From positions 1-64,000 of the forward strand of contig NZ_JADPKY010000173.1 of the NCBI RefSeq assembly GCF_023074185.1: 64,000 bases of DNA, in the 5' to 3' direction. The notes below the pieces were generated by a model that searched no databases, was not told where the DNA came from, and worked only from the letters and a program-made list of their open reading frames with translations. This DNA is from Bradyrhizobium sp. 132 (lineage in GTDB: Bacteria; Pseudomonadota; Alphaproteobacteria; Rhizobiales; Xanthobacteraceae). A program made the translations under genes and the position numbers. Shown here one piece after another: positions 1-8,629 of the stretch. How positions within the stretch are numbered: position 1 is the stretch's first letter; the number at the start of each line of letters is the position of its first letter.

Positions 1-87
1 TCCGAAAGACCCAGCGGTCGGGACGAAAAGCTGGCAGCAATCAAACAAAAAGCTGAACATCCGCCTTGACACACCAAATCCCCATGT

Positions 88-152
88 GAGCAATCCAGAC
101 CGCCACCGCGGTGGGATTCTGGATTGCTTCGCTTCGCTCGCAACGACGGGGA
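88..152. repeat. Short dispersed palindromic repeat (family A)
   Basis: An 11-bp inverted repeat (AGCAATCCAGA at 89-99, TCTGGATTGCT at 118-128) flanks a perfect CCACCGCGGTGG palindrome. A truncated relative lies at 61131-61164. It sits just past the stop of the minus-strand GMC gene, so its transcript would fold there. Bases 1-87 hold no gene that I can support. Confidence 0.65.
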
Positions 153-160
153 GGGAGCGA

Positions 161-1729
161 TCAGATCTCCTTCTTCTGCATCGCGCCGGCAATGTAATCC
201 GCCTGCCGGATCGCGAGCGAGACGATGGTCAGCGTCGGATTGCAGGCAGCGCCGCTGGTGAACTGGCTGCCGTCGGAGACGAACAGATTCTTGACGTCGT
301 GGCTCTGCCCGAACTTGTTGACCACACCGTCGCGCGGCTTCTCGCTCATCCGGTTGGTGCCGAGATTGTGCGTGCTCGGATAGGGCGGCGTCGGATAGCT
401 CACGGTGGCGCCGACGGCTTCGTAGACCGCCGCCCCCTGCTTGTAGGCATGCGCGCGCATCGCGAGATCGTTGGGATGATCGTCGAAATGCACGCTCGCG
501 ACCGGCTGTCCGAACTTGTCCTTCACGGTTGGATCGAGCGTGATGCGGTTGGTCTCCTGTGCCATGTCCTCGCCGACCAGCCACATGCCGGCCATTCGGG
601 GATAGCCGTCGAGCGCTGCGGTGAACGGACGTCCCCAGGCGCCGGGGTTGAGGAACGCCGCCATGAAGGGCAGGCCGATCGACAGCGTCTCCATCTCGTA
701 GCCGCCGACGAAGCCGCGCTTCGGATTGTTGGTGGCCTCGTCGCGGATGATGCCGGCCATGGTGGTGCCGCGATACATGTGCACCGATTTCTCGAACACG
801 GCGTAGACGCTGCCGGTCATGTGGCGCATGTAGTTGCGGCCAACCTGACCACTCGAGTTGCCAAGGCCGTCCGGAAACATCGTGGATGCGCTGTTCAACA
901 GCAGCCGCGGGCTTTCGATCGAATTGCCGGCCACCGCAACGATGCGTGCCTTCTGGCGCTGCATCGCGCCCGTCTCGTCGGCGTACACCACGCCGGTGAC
1001 CTTGCCGCCCGCGTCATGCTCGATCTTGACCGCCATGCTCGCGGGGCGGACTTCGAGATTGCCGGTCGCCTCGCCCTTGGGTATCTCAGTGTAGAGCGTC
1101 GACCATTTCGCGCCGGATTTGCAGCCCTGGAAGCAGAAGCCGATCTGCTGACAGGCGCCGCGGCCATCTCGTGGCTGGCTGTTGATGGCCATGTTGCCGG
1201 TGTGCACGGTTTTGTATCCGAGCTTCTTCGCGCCGGCCTCCATCACCCTGAAGTTATTGTTGCCGGGAAGTCCGGGAATGCCGTTGGTGCGGGTCACGCC
1301 CATCTTGTTCTCGGCCTTGGCGTACCACGGCTCCATCTCCGCGAGCGTGACCGGCCAGTCCAGCAGGTTGGCGCCGGGAAGGCTGCCGTAGGTGCTCTTC
1401 ACCTTGAACTCGTGCTCGTCGAAGCGCAGCGACGCGCCGGCCCAGTGTGTGGTCGAGCCGCCGACCGCCTTGACGATCCAGGCAGGAAGACCCGAGAAGT
1501 CTTTTGCGACGCGCCATGTTCCCGATGTGGTGCGCGCGTCGGTCCAGGCGAGCTGCGAGAAGCTCTCCCACTCGTCATTGACGAAGTCCTGATTCTCGAT
1601 GCGGGGACCTGCTTCGAGAATGACGACCTTGACGCCCTTCTGTGCGAGCTCGTTGCCCAGCGTGCCGCCGCCGGCACCGGAGCCGACGATCACCACAACG
1701 CTGGAGTTGTTCAGATCGAATTTTGCCAT
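161..1729 (-). CDS. GMC-family FAD-dependent oxidoreductase, large subunit of a dehydrogenase complex
   Basis: Predicted 522-residue flavoprotein that oxidises a sugar, polyol or other alcohol; the substrate cannot be read from sequence. The N-terminus has the FAD Rossmann motif GSGAGG (residues 16-21) and the acidic residue ending strand 2 (E39). A cysteine cluster (QQIGFCFQGC) resembles gluconate/sorbitol dehydrogenase large subunits, and a C-terminal GMC domain carries the conserved HNLG and NPTLTI segments. AGGAG precedes the ATG. There is no signal peptide of its own. The gene just upstream encodes a Tat-signal small subunit, so export as a folded complex is likely. It is last in a minus-strand run: cytochrome c, glyoxalase-like, small subunit, this gene. 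Confidence 0.88.
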   Translation of the reverse strand: MAKFDLNNSSVVVIVGSGAGGGTLGNELAQKGVKVVILEAGPRIENQDFVNDEWESFSQLAWTDARTTSGTWRVAKDFSGLPAWIVKAVGGSTTHWAGASLRFDEHEFKVKSTYGSLPGANLLDWPVTLAEMEPWYAKAENKMGVTRTNGIPGLPGNNNFRVMEAGAKKLGYKTVHTGNMAINSQPRDGRGACQQIGFCFQGCKSGAKWSTLYTEIPKGEATGNLEVRPASMAVKIEHDAGGKVTGVVYADETGAMQRQKARIVAVAGNSIESPRLLLNSASTMFPDGLGNSSGQVGRNYMRHMTGSVYAVFEKSVHMYRGTTMAGIIRDEATNNPKRGFVGGYEMETLSIGLPFMAAFLNPGAWGRPFTAALDGYPRMAGMWLVGEDMAQETNRITLDPTVKDKFGQPVASVHFDDHPNDLAMRAHAYKQGAAVYEAVGATVSYPTPPYPSTHNLGTNRMSEKPRDGVVNKFGQSHDVKNLFVSDGSQFTSGAACNPTLTIVSLAIRQADYIAGAMQKKEI

Positions 1730-1757
1730 TTGCGTTCTCCTGAACCGTTGGGTGGCC

Positions 1758-2306
1758 TTAAGCCTTCGGCAGCCAGTCGATGTCGGCGAAGCCGCGGTTG
1801 ATGTAACCGCCGTGCTCGGCGGAGGAGCCCTCGTAGCCGAACCGCGGCCAGACCTCCTTCTGGTTGTAGAGAGAGACGATGAGGTCGCCGCGCACCTTCT
1901 GGAAGAAGTCGCTCTGCTCGATCTCCTTCAAGAGCACCACGCGGTCGGCTTCCCAGGGCACTTCGGCATAGGGCGCCTTGTGGCGATCACGCGCGTTCTG
2001 ATCGAGCCTGGTGATGCCGTCGCTGATCAGCACCTTGACGGACGCGTCTTTCGCCGCCTTGCCGTCCCACGGCTTGATCGCGGTGATGTAGTAGCTGTCG
2101 CCGAGGGCGTCGTGTGGATAGATATCGCGCGCGACCTTCAGCAGTGTCTTCATCGTCGCAGGCGAAAGGGCGCTTGCCTCATCGGCCCAGGCGCCATCGA
2201 TGCTGACGGCGACGCTGGTCGCGACTGCCGCGACCGGAACGGCGGCCGCGGCGCCCTTGAGAAAGATGCGGCGGCTGTGCTTGCTTCGACGATCGACTTC
2301 TCTCAT
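1758..2306 (-). CDS. Gluconate 2-dehydrogenase subunit 3-like protein with Tat signal
   Basis: A 182-residue protein with a twin-arginine motif SRRIFLK at residues 11-17, then an Ala/Val-rich hydrophobic stretch and a likely cleavage site near residue 40. The mature part resembles the small subunit (subunit 3) of membrane gluconate dehydrogenases, which has no cofactor and chaperones and exports the FAD subunit. It lies 28 bp upstream of the GMC gene, which lacks a signal. The inferred job is to carry the flavoprotein through Tat into the periplasm. The family call is from overall similarity and context; the Tat motif is seen directly. Confidence 0.8.
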   Translation of the reverse strand: MREVDRRSKHSRRIFLKGAAAAVPVAAVATSVAVSIDGAWADEASALSPATMKTLLKVARDIYPHDALGDSYYITAIKPWDGKAAKDASVKVLISDGITRLDQNARDRHKAPYAEVPWEADRVVLLKEIEQSDFFQKVRGDLIVSLYNQKEVWPRFGYEGSSAEHGGYINRGFADIDWLPKA

Positions 2307-2351
2307 GGCATTCCACCTTCGATTTTTGTGATTTTGATTTTTGTAGTTTGA

Positions 2352-2747
2352 TCAGTTGAACCGTCCGCCGCGCTGGATCACCTCGATCTTGTAGCCGTCA
2401 GGGTCACTGACGAAGAAGAAGCGCGCCAGCGTTTTGCCGTCGTGCTTGAAGTCGCGCAGCGGACCCGGTGCGAGCTTTTCACGCTCGAAGCGGGAATGTT
2501 CGGCATCGAGATCCTCGACCACCACGGCGAGATGTCCATAGCCGTCGCCGAGCTGGTACGGCTCCTCTCGATCAGAGTTCACCGTCAGCTCCACTTCGAA
2601 GGGTGAGGAGGGGTGACGCAGATAGATCAGGGCAAAGTCCGAAAATTTCAGATGGTCGGCGATCTCCAGGCCGAAGGCGCGTCTGTAGAAGTCGAGCGAG
2701 CGCGCCTCGTCGAGCACGCGGATCATGGAATGAACGGGCTTCGCCAT
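2352..2747 (-). CDS. VOC-family protein, glyoxalase I-like
   Basis: A 131-residue protein of the vicinal-oxygen-chelate fold. Four candidate metal ligands fall where glyoxalase I has them: H6, E53, H72 and E122. Length also fits glyoxalase I (about 135 aa), so lactoylglutathione lyase activity is plausible, but many VOC proteins keep this quartet with other substrates. The ATG directly abuts the stop of the upstream cytochrome c gene (TGAATG), so the two are probably translated together. Its place inside a dehydrogenase operon suggests detoxification of an aldehyde product, which is inference. Confidence 0.8.
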   Translation of the reverse strand: MAKPVHSMIRVLDEARSLDFYRRAFGLEIADHLKFSDFALIYLRHPSSPFEVELTVNSDREEPYQLGDGYGHLAVVVEDLDAEHSRFEREKLAPGPLRDFKHDGKTLARFFFVSDPDGYKIEVIQRGGRFN

Positions 2748-3134
2748 TCAGTTCTGCTCCTTCAGATAAGCGATAACGGCAGCGCGCGTCTCTGGCTTCG
2801 CCTGCCGGTAGACCATGGTCACGCCGGGAACGACGGCTTGCGGATCGGTCAGCCAAGCGTCGAGCCTGGTCTCGTCCCAGGCGAAGTCGGCTTTCGACAG
2901 CGCCTCTGAGTATTTAAAGCCTTCGGCCTTGCCGGCGGGGCGGCCCACGATCTTCACCAGTGAAGGGCCTTGCCGCATCGGTTCTGACAAGCTCAAGGTG
3001 TGGCACACCGCGCAGTGCTGCTTGAACAGTGTTGCGCCATCCGGCGGCTTTGCGGTCGGCAAAGGCATTTGCGCCTCGGCCACCCGCACCACCAGCACCA
3101 TCGCGGTGCACAATCCCAGCACGATCGCGCGCAT
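2748..3134 (-). CDS. Small secreted class I cytochrome c
   Basis: A 128-residue protein with an N-terminal signal peptide (cleavage near residues 19-22) and one haem-binding CAVCH motif at residues 41-45. M107 in PGVTMVY is the likely axial ligand. I start at the internal ATG at 3134 because the signal peptide follows it; the longer open frame adds 42 residues that look random. As the first gene of the run it probably accepts electrons from the GMC flavoprotein in the periplasm and passes them to the respiratory chain. Membrane gluconate dehydrogenases use a larger tri-haem subunit, so this would be a reduced version. Confidence 0.85.
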   Translation of the reverse strand: MRAIVLGLCTAMVLVVRVAEAQMPLPTAKPPDGATLFKQHCAVCHTLSLSEPMRQGPSLVKIVGRPAGKAEGFKYSEALSKADFAWDETRLDAWLTDPQAVVPGVTMVYRQAKPETRAAVIAYLKEQN

Positions 3135-3442
3135 CGTCAAAAGCCCGCCCGTCCACGTCAATTCAGCGTGCGCAAACTCTAGGCGCGGCCAAACATGCGG
3201 TGGTAGTAGCGGGCTGTTTCGCCGCGAGCGGAGATGCTCACGGCCGCGTGTGTTCCGCACTGCCTAATATGCGGAGCACAATTCCGCGAAACCGCCGTCA
3301 AATCCCTAAACGATTACCACATGATGCGGATTGCATGACCAATGCGCCGCTTGATTTCTTTACGCGATGCAATGGACCGGTGCTGGCAAGCGGTGTCGGG
3401 AACGGCCGAGCCATTCATTGCAAAAAAATCCAGGAGAAATGG
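3135..3442. other. Divergent intergenic region (308 bp)
   Basis: Lies between the minus-strand cytochrome c gene and the plus-strand small secreted protein, so promoters for both are expected. I see no confident -35/-10 pair, no RNA gene and no strong hairpin. The last 150 bases are less GC-rich than the surroundings. Confidence 0.4.
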
Positions 3443-3748
3443 ATGAAGTTGGTGAAGACCTCGATGATCGCATGCGCTCTGTCGGCTCTCATTGCGACGC
3501 CCGTTCTCGCGCAAGGCGCGCCATCCGCCAAGACAGGCGGCACCGTGCAAAGCAAACCCATGCAAGGCGGCACGATGGGCAGTGGCGATGAGGAGATGAG
3601 TGCTCAGCCGGGCGCAGCGGGCGAGAAGACCGGCATGAAGTCGACCAAAGGCACCAGAGGCACGGCCGGTACCACCGGCAGCGCTGCGCATAAGGGGACC
3701 GCCGACGATCCCACGACGGGCGGTGCTGCCCCATCCAAGCGTTACTAA
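3443..3748 (+). CDS. Small secreted Gly/Thr-rich protein of unknown function
   Basis: A 101-residue protein. CAGGAG lies just before the ATG, and an N-terminal signal peptide ends in PVLAQ (residue 24). The mature part is low-complexity, rich in Gly, Thr, Ser, Lys and Met, with no cysteines and no recognisable domain, so it is probably disordered in the periplasm or outside the cell. An intrinsic terminator follows directly, so it is a single-gene unit. I cannot assign a function; similar small low-complexity exported proteins are common in bradyrhizobia. Confidence 0.7.
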   Translation: MKLVKTSMIACALSALIATPVLAQGAPSAKTGGTVQSKPMQGGTMGSGDEEMSAQPGAAGEKTGMKSTKGTRGTAGTTGSAAHKGTADDPTTGGAAPSKRY

Positions 3749-3770
3749 CCCGGCCGGGTCTGACGGCAGA

Positions 3771-3800
3771 ACTCCGGTCGCCCTGCGGCCGGAGTTTTCT
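3771..3800 (+). terminator. Rho-independent terminator
   Basis: ACTCCGG (3771-3777) pairs with CCGGAGT (3789-3795), followed by a short T-rich run. It lies 22 bases past the stop of the small secreted protein and just before the convergent ArfB gene. Confidence 0.75.
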
Positions 3801-3807
3801 GAGCTAG

Positions 3808-4224
3808 CTAGTCGTCGAAATGTCCGCCGCGCTTCGACTTGATGTCGCTGCGGCGCTTCTTGCCCTCGAGCCGGCGCTGCTTGGAGCCAAAGGTCGGCTT
3901 TGTCGCGCGCCGCGGCTTCGGCCGGACCATGGCTTCGCCGAGCATCTCCGTAAGGCGGTCGATGGCGTCCTGGCGGTTGCGCTCCTGGGTGCGGAAGCGT
4001 TGGGCCTGGATCACGATGACGCCGTCCTTGGTCATGCGCTGCCCTGCGAGCCGTGCGAGGCGCAACGCGGCATCCTCCGGCAGCGTCAGCTTCCGGGTAT
4101 CGAAGCGCAATTGCGCCGAGGTCGCGACCTTGTTGACGTTCTGCCCGCCCGGGCCGGAGGCGCGGACAAAGCCGATCTCGATGTCGTCCTCGTCGATGAC
4201 GAGATCGCGGGATATCCGCAGCAT
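3808..4224 (-). CDS. arfB: Peptidyl-tRNA hydrolase ArfB (alternative ribosome rescue)
   Basis: A 138-residue protein with the release-factor GGQ motif at residues 26-28 inside SGPGGQNVNK, and a strongly basic C-terminal tail (KKRRSDIKSKRG) that in this family enters the empty mRNA channel of stalled ribosomes. It lacks the codon-recognition domains of RF1/RF2, and its length matches ArfB (YaeJ). It hydrolyses peptidyl-tRNA on non-stop ribosomes as a backup to tmRNA. It stands alone on the minus strand, downstream of the M16 peptidase pair. Confidence 0.93.
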   Translation of the reverse strand: MLRISRDLVIDEDDIEIGFVRASGPGGQNVNKVATSAQLRFDTRKLTLPEDAALRLARLAGQRMTKDGVIVIQAQRFRTQERNRQDAIDRLTEMLGEAMVRPKPRRATKPTFGSKQRRLEGKKRRSDIKSKRGGHFDD

Positions 4225-4296
4225 GGTGGCACCATTCGTGATGTCCGGACATATCGCGGACGTCTACGTTCGGCAATGGCGCTCATCCGAAACGCA

Positions 4297-4320
4297 AATG
4301 GCCGGGCGAACCCGGCCATT
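4297..4320 (-). terminator. Perfect hairpin after the M16 peptidase operon
   Basis: A 10-bp perfect stem (AATGGCCGGG / CCCGGCCATT) closes a four-base loop that reads TTCG on the minus strand. It starts 20 bases past the stop of the last M16 gene. The T-run after it on the minus strand is interrupted, so termination is likely but not certain. Confidence 0.55.
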
Positions 4321-4339
4321 CCAAGCGACGTAGCGGAAG

Positions 4340-5704
4340 TCAGTTCGACTTCGGGGCCGCTGCGGCCGGTTGCGCCGCGGCCTGCGGAGCGCGGCCGACG
4401 ACGACGGTCAGAAGCCCCTGGCCCCAGAGGCGCTTGGCGGCTGCCTTGGCGTCGTCCAGGGTCACCGCATCGACGACGCCGTTGCGCTTCTCGATATAGT
4501 CGATCGGCAGCTTGTCCTGCTGATATTGCAGCAGCGCCTGCGCGAGCTTCGAGGAGGTGTCGAGCGCCAGCATCTGTGAGCCCTTGAGATAGGATTTGGC
4601 CTCGTCGAGCTCCTTCTGCGTCGGGCCCTCCTCGGCGATCCGGCGCACTTCCTTCTCGATGGCGTCGGTGGTGTCGCCGGCACGGTCGGCACGGGTACCG
4701 GTATTGCCGATGAAGACCGCCGAATGCTCCATCCAGAGCAGCGATTCGAACACCGAATAGGCCAGCCCGCGCTTCTCGCGCACCTCGCGATAAAGCCGCG
4801 AGGACAGCCCGCCGCCGCCGAGAATGTGGTTGACGACGTAGGCCGCCATGAAGTTCGGATCGCTGCGCTTCACCCCGGGGCCGCCGAAGGTGATCACGGT
4901 CTGGGGAACGTCGAGCGTCACGAAGGCGCGTTGCGGCGGCCTGGCGGCTTCGACGTCGGGGATCGGCACGAGATTGGCCTTGGCGGGCAGGCTGCCAAAC
5001 GTGTGGTCGAGCAGCTTGCCGAGCGTGGCTGGATCGACGTCGCCAACCACGGCGATCTTCAGCGTGTCCTTGGCGAGTACGCGGCCGACATAATCCTTCA
5101 TGTCGGCGATCGTGATGGTCGGGACACTGTCGAGGTTGCCGTTGGACTGCCGGCCGTAAGGATGTTCGCCGAAGGCGACCTCCAGGAATTTGCGGCTCGC
5201 CAGCGAGGTCGGGTTGGTGGTCTCGCGGCGCAGGCCCGAGATCACCTGCGAGCGGATACGTTCGACATCGGCGGTTTCGAAATGCGGCGAGGTCAGCGCG
5301 CTCCGCAGCAGGTCGAAGGCCTCGTCCTTGTTGTCGCGCAGCATGCGCAGGCTGCCGCGGAACGTGTCGCGGGTGGCGCTGAAGGAGAGCTCGATGGCGC
5401 GGCGGTCGAGCCGCTCATGGAAGGTCTTGGAGTCGAGATCACCGGAGCCTTCGTCGAGGAGATCGCCGACCAGATTGGCGAGGCCCGACTTGTCCTTGGG
5501 ATCCTGGGCCGAGCCGCCGGCGAAGGAATATTCCATGGCGATCAGCGGCACGGTCGCATCCTGCACGAACCAGGCTTCGATGCCGCCCGGCGAGGTCAAA
5601 TGCTGGATCTTTGCAGCCGCTTGTGACGGCGAGACCGCAGCGAGCGCGAGTGCCGCGCCGGTGGCAAAGGAGAATGCAACGCGTCGAAGGAAGGAATAGG
5701 TCAC
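4340..5704 (-). CDS. M16-family peptidase homolog lacking the zinc motif
   Basis: A 454-residue periplasmic protein with a signal peptide ending in SQAAAK. It has the two-lobed M16 (pitrilysin/processing-peptidase) organisation. Where active members have HxxEH it reads LANLVGDLLDEG, so it should not bind zinc. The GTG at 5704 overlaps the stop of the upstream M16 gene (GTGA), which indicates translational coupling and a heterodimer of one catalytic and one non-catalytic subunit, as known for several bacterial M16 pairs. The C-terminus is Ala/Pro-rich. The substrate is unknown. Confidence 0.85.
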   Translation of the reverse strand: MTYSFLRRVAFSFATGAALALAAVSPSQAAAKIQHLTSPGGIEAWFVQDATVPLIAMEYSFAGGSAQDPKDKSGLANLVGDLLDEGSGDLDSKTFHERLDRRAIELSFSATRDTFRGSLRMLRDNKDEAFDLLRSALTSPHFETADVERIRSQVISGLRRETTNPTSLASRKFLEVAFGEHPYGRQSNGNLDSVPTITIADMKDYVGRVLAKDTLKIAVVGDVDPATLGKLLDHTFGSLPAKANLVPIPDVEAARPPQRAFVTLDVPQTVITFGGPGVKRSDPNFMAAYVVNHILGGGGLSSRLYREVREKRGLAYSVFESLLWMEHSAVFIGNTGTRADRAGDTTDAIEKEVRRIAEEGPTQKELDEAKSYLKGSQMLALDTSSKLAQALLQYQQDKLPIDYIEKRNGVVDAVTLDDAKAAAKRLWGQGLLTVVVGRAPQAAAQPAAAAPKSN

Positions 5705-7095
5705 GAACGCTTCTCCTCGCGCTTGGTGGTCGCGGTGTCCTTGATCAGATAGCCCGTCACCGAGCGCTTCTTCTCGAGCCATTTCTGCGCGACGGTGCGG
5801 ACCTGCTCGGCGGTGACGGCGCGGATGCGGTCGGGCCAGCTCCGGATGTCCTCGATCGACAGGCCCGTGGTCAGCGCGCCGCCATACCAGCGCGCCAGAA
5901 CAGCCTGGTTGTCCTGGGCGTAGATCGCCTCCGCGATGAGCTGGGTCTTCACGCGCTCCAGATCCTCGGCGCGAACCGGGTTTTGGGCGATGTCGGCAAT
6001 GACGCCGTCGACCACCTGCTCGACTTCGGCGAAGCTGACGCCGGATTTCGGCGAAGCCGAGATCGCGAACTGGGTCGGGTCGAGCGAGATGCTCGAATAG
6101 CTGGCGCTGGCGGAGACCGCGAGCGGCTTGTCGACCACCAGCGCGCGGTAGAGATAGGAGTTGCTGCCGCTGCCCATCAGCTGCGCCAGCACGTCGAGGG
6201 CCGCGCTTTCGCCGGCTGCAGCCGTGGTCGCCGAGGGCACCAGATAATAGCGCCGCAAGCCCGGCTGCTCGACGCGTGGGTCGGACAGCGTGACGGTGCG
6301 CGGTGCCGCGGGCTCCGGCTCCTGCGGGCGGATGCGTTGCGCCGGGATCGCGGGCTGCGCCGGGATGGAGCCGAAATTGCGCTCGACCAACGGACGGATG
6401 TCGGCGGCGTCGACGTCGCCGGCGATCACCAGGATCGCGTTGTTCGGCGCGTAGAAGCGGCGGTAGAAGGCGAGTGCGTCTTCGCGATTGAGCTTCTCGA
6501 TCTCCTGGTGCCAGCCGATCACCGGACGGCCATAGGGGTGGTTGAGATAGAGCGCGGCCATGATCTGCTCGTTGAGGCGCGCGTCGGGGCTGTTGGCGAC
6601 GCGCATGTTGTACTCTTCGAGCACGACGTCGCGCTCAGGCAGCACGTTCTCGTCCTTGAGGATCAGGCCGGTCATGCGGTCGGCCTCGAACTCCATCATG
6701 GTCGGCAACTGCTCGCGCGGCACGCGCTGGTAGTAGTTGGTGTAGTCGACCGAGGTCGAGGCGTTCTCGTTGCCGCCGACGCGGAGCACGGTCTGGGAGA
6801 ATTCGCCGACCGGATGCTTCGAGGTGCCCTTGAACATCAGGTGCTCGAGGAAGTGCGCGAGCCCGGACTTGCCCGGCGTCTCGTCTGCGGAGCCGACCTT
6901 GTACCAGATCATCTCCGTGACGACGGGCGTGCGGTGGTCCGGAATCACCACGACCTGCATGCCGTTACCGAGCGTGAAGCTGGCGGGCGGAGCCGATGTC
7001 ACCGTGGTCTGGGCGAACGCGGCGCTGGCTGAGAGGACACTGGTCGAAAGCAGCGCGACAAGGAGGCAGGCAACCGATCGGTTTGCGGACATCAT
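5701..7095 (-). CDS. M16-family zinc metallopeptidase, catalytic subunit
   Basis: A 464-residue exported peptidase. The start is one of two adjacent ATG codons (7095 or 7092); a signal peptide ending in AFAQ follows. The inverted zinc motif HFLEH is at about residues 81-85, with a downstream glutamate (ERDVVLEEY) as third ligand. The family cleaves small peptides or unfolded proteins inside a clam-shell cavity formed by two halves. It is followed by, and overlaps, a homolog without the zinc site, so the working enzyme is probably the heterodimer. lspA and a secreted protein of unknown function lie upstream on the same strand. Confidence 0.9.
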   Translation of the reverse strand: MMSANRSVACLLVALLSTSVLSASAAFAQTTVTSAPPASFTLGNGMQVVVIPDHRTPVVTEMIWYKVGSADETPGKSGLAHFLEHLMFKGTSKHPVGEFSQTVLRVGGNENASTSVDYTNYYQRVPREQLPTMMEFEADRMTGLILKDENVLPERDVVLEEYNMRVANSPDARLNEQIMAALYLNHPYGRPVIGWHQEIEKLNREDALAFYRRFYAPNNAILVIAGDVDAADIRPLVERNFGSIPAQPAIPAQRIRPQEPEPAAPRTVTLSDPRVEQPGLRRYYLVPSATTAAAGESAALDVLAQLMGSGSNSYLYRALVVDKPLAVSASASYSSISLDPTQFAISASPKSGVSFAEVEQVVDGVIADIAQNPVRAEDLERVKTQLIAEAIYAQDNQAVLARWYGGALTTGLSIEDIRSWPDRIRAVTAEQVRTVAQKWLEKKRSVTGYLIKDTATTKREEKRS

Positions 7096-7297
7096 GATCC
7101 CTGGTGAAAGGCCGAGCCCGGATGTCCGGCTCGGAGGCACGGCATGCTACACCGTGCGGCTGAGGCTTCGCGTCACGAAGCAGAGAACGCAACTCGTAGG
7201 CAAGTTACTGATTAGCAATTTATAGACCGCGTCCGGCGTGCATCAGCCGCCGGTGCCGGGTTCGCGCCTGTCAGGACGTCGCGGCGGGTGAGGGGCG

Positions 7298-8026
7298 CTA
7301 TTGTACCTTGTCCTTGCCCGTCATGATGTCGAAATAGGTCCGCCGCGATTTGTCCTCGCCGGCGCCATAGGCGTAGTTCGGTGACGGCGTCTGGTATCCC
7401 GGCGGCGGCTCGACCAGCGACGAGCGCGGCGGCTCGGTGGTGAACTGCTTGTTCTCGGCGCTCTTGCCGCCCTTCATCATATTCCACAACCCGCCGGTAA
7501 AACCGAGTTCGGCGGGGCTGAGCGACGGGTTGCTGTTGGCGCCCGGCTGAATGGGATCGTTGCTCGTGCGCTCGGGAGCGGCCGTCTGGCCGGCCTTCAT
7601 CTCTGCGGGGGTCAGCGGCTGGGCGGCCTGCCAGTTCTCCGTCGCCTTGGTGGCCTTCTTCCGCGCGGCGATCGCTTCCTTGCGGCGCTTCTCCTCGGGA
7701 TCCTTGGGCCAGTTCGGCGCATTCTGGGTCTGGGTCGCGGGCGGCGGCAGGTCGAGCTTGGGCGGCACCACCAGCGGCGAGCGCTCGCGGTATTCAATGC
7801 CGGGCTTTTCCATGCTCTTGGCGCCGATGCCGGACATCAGATTGTCGATGAGCTTCTCTTCGAAGGTCATGTCGTCGTCATCGGCATCATCGCCGTCACC
7901 GGCGCGGGCCGCGCCTGCCGACATGGCGAGACCGATGCCGAGGGCAACAGCGGACAATTTCAGTGCCCGCCAGAACCCCTGCTTGGGGTCTCGAACCATC
8001 GAACCGCTGGTCTTCGAGCTGCGCAT
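7298..8026 (-). CDS. Secreted protein of unknown function downstream of lspA
   Basis: A 242-residue protein. I use the ATG at 8026, which is followed by a signal peptide cleaved after ARA (residue 42); longer frames run into lspA. The mature protein starts with an acidic run (DGDDADDDD), then a charged, Pro-rich, mostly disordered chain with a Tyr/Pro-rich C-terminal part. No catalytic motif or lipobox is visible. The lspA to M16 position is where several alphaproteobacteria keep a DUF3035 (BamF-type) envelope protein. I cannot confirm that relation, so the product stays unknown. Confidence 0.72.
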   Translation of the reverse strand: MRSSKTSGSMVRDPKQGFWRALKLSAVALGIGLAMSAGAARAGDGDDADDDDMTFEEKLIDNLMSGIGAKSMEKPGIEYRERSPLVVPPKLDLPPPATQTQNAPNWPKDPEEKRRKEAIAARKKATKATENWQAAQPLTPAEMKAGQTAAPERTSNDPIQPGANSNPSLSPAELGFTGGLWNMMKGGKSAENKQFTTEPPRSSLVEPPPGYQTPSPNYAYGAGEDKSRRTYFDIMTGKDKVQ

Positions 8027-8123
8027 CACTGTACCTGTTCCAAAATGTGCCAGTTTGCCGCTCTCGCGCGGCATAACCCCCCGCAAAAGCAAGGTTCCGC
8101 CTGCCGGTCCGTATCGGCCGGGA

Positions 8124-8618
8124 TCAGGGCGCTTTTGCGGCGGGTACCCCCAGGAAGGAATCATACAATAGCGCCGCCACGCCGACAACGATGGCCACGT
8201 CGGCGAGGTTGAACACGTACCAATTATAGGTATTTCCGCCGATCTCGATGTGGAACAGGGCGAAATCGACCACCGCGCCATAGGCGAAGCGGTCGATGCC
8301 ATTGCCGATGGCGCCGCCGATGATCAGCCCGAGCGCGATGGTTGCCAGCAGGGTGTGTGAGCGGACCATCCAGACCCCCAGCGCGACCACCGCAATGACT
8401 TTGACAGCCATCAGCGCCAACTGCGCCGCCTGACCGTCGTTCTGAAGCCAGCCGAAGCTGATGCCGATGTTCAAGGCCAGCACCAGGTCGAAGAACGGCG
8501 TCACCTTTACCGCGCCGCGACGGGCGAGGTCGAACACGTTCAGCAGCCAGAGCTTTGAGGCCTGGTCGGCCACGAGCGTGAGCAAGGCCGTGAGGATGCC
8601 GGCGCGGAGCGGGGTCAT
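8124..8618 (-). CDS. lspA: Lipoprotein signal peptidase (signal peptidase II)
   Basis: A 164-residue inner-membrane aspartyl protease that removes signal peptides from diacylglyceryl-modified prolipoproteins. Four hydrophobic segments are visible, and both catalytic regions are present: GNGIDR and FNLADV, each carrying one of the two active-site aspartates. I use the ATG at 8618, 11 bases after the ileS stop. The order ribF-ileS-lspA is the classical operon. Lgt, which makes its substrates, is at 43851-44693. Confidence 0.95.
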   Translation of the reverse strand: MTPLRAGILTALLTLVADQASKLWLLNVFDLARRGAVKVTPFFDLVLALNIGISFGWLQNDGQAAQLALMAVKVIAVVALGVWMVRSHTLLATIALGLIIGGAIGNGIDRFAYGAVVDFALFHIEIGGNTYNWYVFNLADVAIVVGVAALLYDSFLGVPAAKAP

Positions 8619-8629
8619 GGCCGCGGGGA

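Noticed and set aside
86..1801. A 571-codon open frame on the plus strand
   Set aside because: It runs antisense to the GMC gene, has no recognisable domains, and its amino-acid content is typical of the mirror frame of a GC-rich gene.
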